From contig JBLMWU010000244.1 of NCBI GenBank assembly GCA_050257395.1, positions 1 to 56,107 on the forward strand: a stretch of 56,107 nucleotides of DNA. Direction: 5' to 3'. Of this stretch, positions 53,275-56,107 are shown in pieces. The notes under the pieces are model-generated. The model had not been told where the DNA came from. It ran no database searches and was given only the letters and a program-made list of their open reading frames with translations. The translations under genes were made by a program, and so were the position numbers. Each line of letters starts with the position of its first letter. The first letter of the stretch is position 1. Source of the stretch: JAIRTY01 sp050257395. Its GTDB lineage: Bacteria > Actinomycetota > Actinomycetes > Streptosporangiales > Streptosporangiaceae.

Positions 53275-54377
53275 AAATCCGCCGGCAGCCGTCCCGGCTG
53301 CCCACCGGTGTCGCGTCCGTTCTTTCCGTTCTCTCCTCCTCGGCCGTGGTGCTGGACCACGACGACCGCGTGCTGCGCGCCAGCGCGGCGGCGAGGGCCT
53401 TCGGCCTCGTCAAGGGCGACCAGCTGATGGTCGGGGAACTGCTGGCCCTGGCCCGGCAGGTGCGCCGGGACGGTGAGATCCGCGAAGGCGAGGTCGAGGT
53501 CTCCGGCACCAGGTTCGGCGGCCGCCGGACCAGCTTCGCCGTCCGGGTCGCCCCGCTGGGCACCGCGATCGGCGGCGGGGGCCTGATCCTGCTGCTGGCC
53601 GAGGACCAGACCGAGAGCAGGCGGGTGGAGGAGGTCCGGCGGGACTTCGTCGCCAACATCAGCCACGAGCTCAAGACGCCGGTGGGCGCGCTCGCCCTGC
53701 TGGCGGAGACCGTGGAGGAGGCGGCCGACGATCCCGAGGCGGTGCGCCGGTTCGCGGGCCGGATGCGCCAGGAGGCGTCCCGGCTGACCTACCTGGTCCA
53801 GGACCTGATCACGCTGTCGCGGATCCAGGCGGCCGAGCCGGTGCCCGACCCCAAGCCGGTCGAGCTCGGCGCGGTGGTCGCCGAGGCGCTGGACCGCAGC
53901 CGGATGAAGGCCAGCGCCCGCGGCATCGAGCTGGCCGCCACCTGCGACGACGGCCTGGTTGTGCTCGGCGACGAGGACCTGCTGGTGACCGCGCTGCGCA
54001 ACCTGCTGGACAACGCGGTCGCCTACAGCCCGGAGAAGACCCGGGTGGTCGTCTCGGCGACCCGGGACGGCGCGGACGCGGCCCAGGTCAGCGTCGCCGA
54101 CCAGGGCATCGGCATCCCCGAGCGGGAGCTGGAGCGCATCTTCGAGCGCTTCTACCGGGTGGATCCCGCCCGGTCCCGGGTCACCGGCGGCACCGGGCTC
54201 GGGCTGGCGATCGTGAAGCACGTGGTGGCCGCCCACGGCGGCAAGGTCACGGTGTGGAGCAAGGAGGGCGTCGGCTCGACGTTCACCTTCCGGCTCCCCG
54301 TGATCTCCCAACCCCCGACGTCCGGCGGTGGCCCCGCTGCCGGTCTTGCGCAAGTTGCCCGGGAGGCAGTGACGTGA
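53271..54377 (+). CDS. senX3: SenX3/PhoR-type sensor histidine kinase without transmembrane region
   Basis: A 368-residue kinase. A PAS-like region (LSSSAVVLDHDDRVLRASAAARAFG) is followed by the dimerisation domain with phosphoacceptor H132 in NISHELKTP, the N-box NLLDNAVAYSP, G1 DQGIGIPE, F-box FERFYRVD and G2 GTGLGLAIVKH, so the catalytic part is complete. Related SenX3/PhoR proteins carry two N-terminal transmembrane helices, which are absent here. GTG 53271 is the first start in this frame that makes sense. It probably phosphorylates the coupled regulator (GTGA overlap) under phosphate limitation, but as a soluble enzyme. Confidence 0.88.
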   Translation: MKIRRQPSRLPTGVASVLSVLSSSAVVLDHDDRVLRASAAARAFGLVKGDQLMVGELLALARQVRRDGEIREGEVEVSGTRFGGRRTSFAVRVAPLGTAIGGGGLILLLAEDQTESRRVEEVRRDFVANISHELKTPVGALALLAETVEEAADDPEAVRRFAGRMRQEASRLTYLVQDLITLSRIQAAEPVPDPKPVELGAVVAEALDRSRMKASARGIELAATCDDGLVVLGDEDLLVTALRNLLDNAVAYSPEKTRVVVSATRDGADAAQVSVADQGIGIPERELERIFERFYRVDPARSRVTGGTGLGLAIVKHVVAAHGGKVTVWSKEGVGSTFTFRLPVISQPPTSGGGPAAGLAQVAREAVT

Positions 54378-55060
54378 CACGCGTGCTGGTCGTTGAGGAC
54401 GAGGAGTCGTTCAGCGACGCGCTCTCCTACATGCTGCGCAAGGAGGGTTTCGAGGTCGCCGTCTGCCCGACCGGGCCGGACGCCATCGAGACGTTCGACC
54501 GCAACGGCGCCGACCTGGTGCTGCTCGACCTCATGCTGCCGGGCCTGCCGGGCAGCGAGGTCTGCCGGACCCTGCGCGAGCGCTCCAACGTGCCCGTCAT
54601 CATGCTGACCGCCAAGGACAGCGAGATCGACAAGGTGGTCGGCCTCGAGCTGGGCGCGGACGACTACGTCACCAAGCCGTTCTCCTCCCGCGAGCTGGTC
54701 GCCCGGATGCGGGCGGTGCTGCGGCGGCGCGGGGAGCCGGACGAGACCGGCGCGGCGGTGCTGGAGTCCGGCCCGGTGCGGATGGACGTGGACCGGCACG
54801 TGGTCACCGTGCGCGGCGAGCAGGTGCAGCTCCCGCTCAAGGAGTTCGAGCTGCTGGAAGTGCTGCTGCGGAACGCGGGCCGGGTGCTGACCCGGATGCA
54901 GCTCATCGACCGGGTGTGGGGTGCCGACTACGTCGGCGACACCAAGACCCTGGACGTGCACATCAAGCGGCTGCGCGCCAAGGTGGAAGTGGACCCGGGC
55001 AGCCCGGAGCACATCATCACGGTGCGCGGCCTGGGCTACAAGTTCGAGCCCCTCAGCTAG
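54374..55060 (+). CDS. regX3: RegX3/PhoP-type response regulator (OmpR family)
   Basis: A 228-residue OmpR-family regulator. The receiver domain has acidic pocket E8/D9, phosphoacceptor D52 (LLDLMLPG), Thr in MLTAKD and Lys in VTKPF. The C-terminal winged helix shows LPLKEFELLEVLLRNAGRVLT and TLDVHIKRLRAKVE. This matches RegX3 (Rv0491) and Streptomyces PhoP, which control phosphate-starvation genes. The GTG start overlaps the kinase stop by four bases. Its stop is four bases from the convergent lipoprotein gene. Confidence 0.95.
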   Translation: MTRVLVVEDEESFSDALSYMLRKEGFEVAVCPTGPDAIETFDRNGADLVLLDLMLPGLPGSEVCRTLRERSNVPVIMLTAKDSEIDKVVGLELGADDYVTKPFSSRELVARMRAVLRRRGEPDETGAAVLESGPVRMDVDRHVVTVRGEQVQLPLKEFELLEVLLRNAGRVLTRMQLIDRVWGADYVGDTKTLDVHIKRLRAKVEVDPGSPEHIITVRGLGYKFEPLS

Positions 55061-55064
55061 CCGG

Positions 55065-55682
55065 TCAGCCGGTCGGGGTGGGGGTGGGGACGGGCGACAC
55101 CGCCGCCTTGTGGTGCTTGCCGGTCGCCGTGGGCGACGGGGTCGCGGTGGGGCTGGCCGGCGCGGGCGAGTAGGTCGAGAAGTACGCGGCGCGCGGCATC
55201 ACCGGCACCCGCAGGGTCACGCTGCCCGCGTTGCGGAAGGTCAGCGTCACCGGGATGTTCTGGCCGCCGCGCAGCGGGCGGCTCAGCTGCTGCAGCAGCA
55301 CCTCCGGCGCCGGTCCCTGCAGCAGCACCGACTGCTGCCCGGCCACGGCGATGCCCTGCTTCGGCAGCAGCACCGAGCCTGCGGTCCCCGGGGCGGAGAT
55401 GCTGACCAGCGTGTCCCCGCCCGTCCTGGCGTCGTTGGTCAGGGCCAGGAACAGGCCGGCCGAGCTGCCCGCCGCGAGCGAGGTGTGGGGCGGCGCGCCG
55501 AGCACGAACACGTTGCTGATCGTGATCGTGTTCAGGGTCGCCGACGCGCCCGGCGTGGGCTGGTGCCACTGCTGGGTGGGGGCGTTGGCGCCGGCCTCGC
55601 ACCCGGCGACCGCGGGCACCAGCACCGTCACCGCGGCAACGGCGAGGCCTCGCAGCGCCCTGGCGCCACGGCTGCTGAGCAT
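55065..55682 (-). CDS. secreted lipoprotein with PCu(A)C-like fold
   Basis: A 205-residue protein with a lipoprotein signal: basic MLSSRGARALRG, hydrophobic LAVAAVTVLVPAVAG and lipid-anchored Cys28 (AVAGC). The mature domain has beta strands such as TITISNVFVLGAPPH, FLALTNDARTGGDTLVSISA and GQNIPVTLTFRNAGSVTLRVPV, resembling the copper chaperone PCu(A)C/DUF461 fold, but the Met and His copper ligands are not apparent. The C-terminal Pro/Thr/Ser tail is likely extended. Shine-Dalgarno GGAGGAGAA precedes the ATG. In other actinomycetes a similar lipoprotein sits near phoU/phoP. Confidence 0.75.
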   Translation of the reverse strand: MLSSRGARALRGLAVAAVTVLVPAVAGCEAGANAPTQQWHQPTPGASATLNTITISNVFVLGAPPHTSLAAGSSAGLFLALTNDARTGGDTLVSISAPGTAGSVLLPKQGIAVAGQQSVLLQGPAPEVLLQQLSRPLRGGQNIPVTLTFRNAGSVTLRVPVMPRAAYFSTYSPAPASPTATPSPTATGKHHKAAVSPVPTPTPTG

Positions 55683-55872
55683 CACGGGACTTCTCCTCCG
55701 GGTTCCAGGTGGGTCGGCTGGCGCAGGCCGCGCGGGCCCGGGCGCGGGCAGGCCCGGGAACGGGCTCCGCGGCGCGACCCGCAGCGGGCGATGCGACGCC
55801 GCACAGCGTATCGGCAGGGCGGGCGGCATCCCGCACCGGCCCGGGGTTTTCGGGGCGCCGCGGCGGCCCGCG

Positions 55873-56107
55873 TCAGGCCGGCATGCCGCCCGGGACCACC
55901 GTGCTCAGCGCCGTGCCGAGTGGCAGCCGCCCGTTCCGGGCCCGGATGACGGCGGTCACCAGGCGGCTGGGCCCGACCAGGATCGCGGCCAGCCCGGTCA
56001 GGCGGTAGGACGACTTCAGCAGGCCGGTGGGGTCCTCGGCCGGCTGGGCGGCCCGCAGCCCGGGCTGCCGGGCCAGCGCGGCGACCGGCGTCCCCGGCGC
56101 CCCCACC
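55873..56107 (-). CDS. 3' end of an unidentified gene (runs off the window)
   Basis: A minus-strand frame is open to the window edge and stops at 55873. The visible 77 residues end in GLLKSSYRLTGLAAILVGPS, then RLVTAVIRARNGRLPLGTAL. The middle is a predicted amphipathic or membrane-associated helix (LTGLAAILVGPSRLVTAVI). I cannot assign a family from this piece. The 190-bp gap 55683-55872 between it and the lipoprotein gene holds no recognised feature. Confidence 0.45.
   Translation of the reverse strand, partial: VGAPGTPVAALARQPGLRAAQPAEDPTGLLKSSYRLTGLAAILVGPSRLVTAVIRARNGRLPLGTALSTVVPGGMPA

Overview
The window is very G+C-rich DNA with G/C-ending codons, GTG starts, many overlapping start/stop pairs and several promoters that place the start codon 6-8 nt after a TANNNT box. 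With bldG, mshA, a K+-independent H+-pyrophosphatase and a nth-nudix-marP-ephE-holin block, this points to a high-GC actinomycete chromosome (Streptomyces / Streptosporangiales-like, with gene order partly shared with Mycobacterium). No tRNA, rRNA, CRISPR array, integrase or transposase was seen. All database-type statements below are from memory and by eye; nothing was searched.

Layout. 1-2.9 kb: start of a DUF222/HNH-type protein, a SAM methyltransferase, a quinone oxidoreductase under a SoxR-like operator, and a short CBS protein. 2.9-9.2 kb: a translationally coupled redox operon on the minus strand (PreT/GltD-like flavoprotein, pyruvate:ferredoxin oxidoreductase NifJ, PreA/dihydroorotate-dehydrogenase-like protein) preceded by a DosR-like palindrome. 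9.4-12.7 kb: DapA-like/LysR divergent pair, an SDR with an internal deletion, a lipoprotein. 13.4-21.9 kb: YoaK protein, a large membrane protein, then nth-nudix-marP with DUF309, epoxide hydrolase, holin-like and HAD-IB genes, the order known around Rv3661-Rv3674c. 22-30 kb: MrfA-type helicase, bldG, its anti-sigma partner, hppA (the SCO3550-SCO3547 order), SixA, serB. 30-39.4 kb: DinB, ABC ATPase, Rieske, HD phosphohydrolase, a Fur-like protein lacking its DNA-binding domain, GH1 beta-glucosidase, DUF5685 with a cysteine-rich tail, ferritin-like di-iron protein. 39.5-47.2 kb: a glycosyltransferase remnant, an MFS exporter, a KimA-like K+ permease fused to an OB-fold, and an NRAMP-related permease coupled to a soluble MgtE-like sensor with a possible leader peptide. 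47.3-56.1 kb: Mcr racemase, secreted phosphoesterase, CsoR, then the conserved YbjN-mshA-gpmA-senX3-regX3 block (Rv0486-Rv0491-like) and a lipoprotein.

Four results stand out. (1) An NRAMP-like permease whose metal-site residues look Mg2+-type is coupled to a stand-alone MgtE N-domain/CBS protein, behind a short ORF beginning with a Pro-Asp-Pro motif. (2) A K+-importer-like permease carries a C-terminal OB-fold that is normally a separate neighbouring gene. (3) NifJ is sandwiched between homologues of both subunits of dihydropyrimidine dehydrogenase, and the PreA-like subunit has no cysteine at all. (4) Several conserved genes (SDR, Fur, CBS protein, SenX3) appear to have lost one domain or segment while staying largely open, which is either real genome decay/minimisation or an assembly artefact worth checking.
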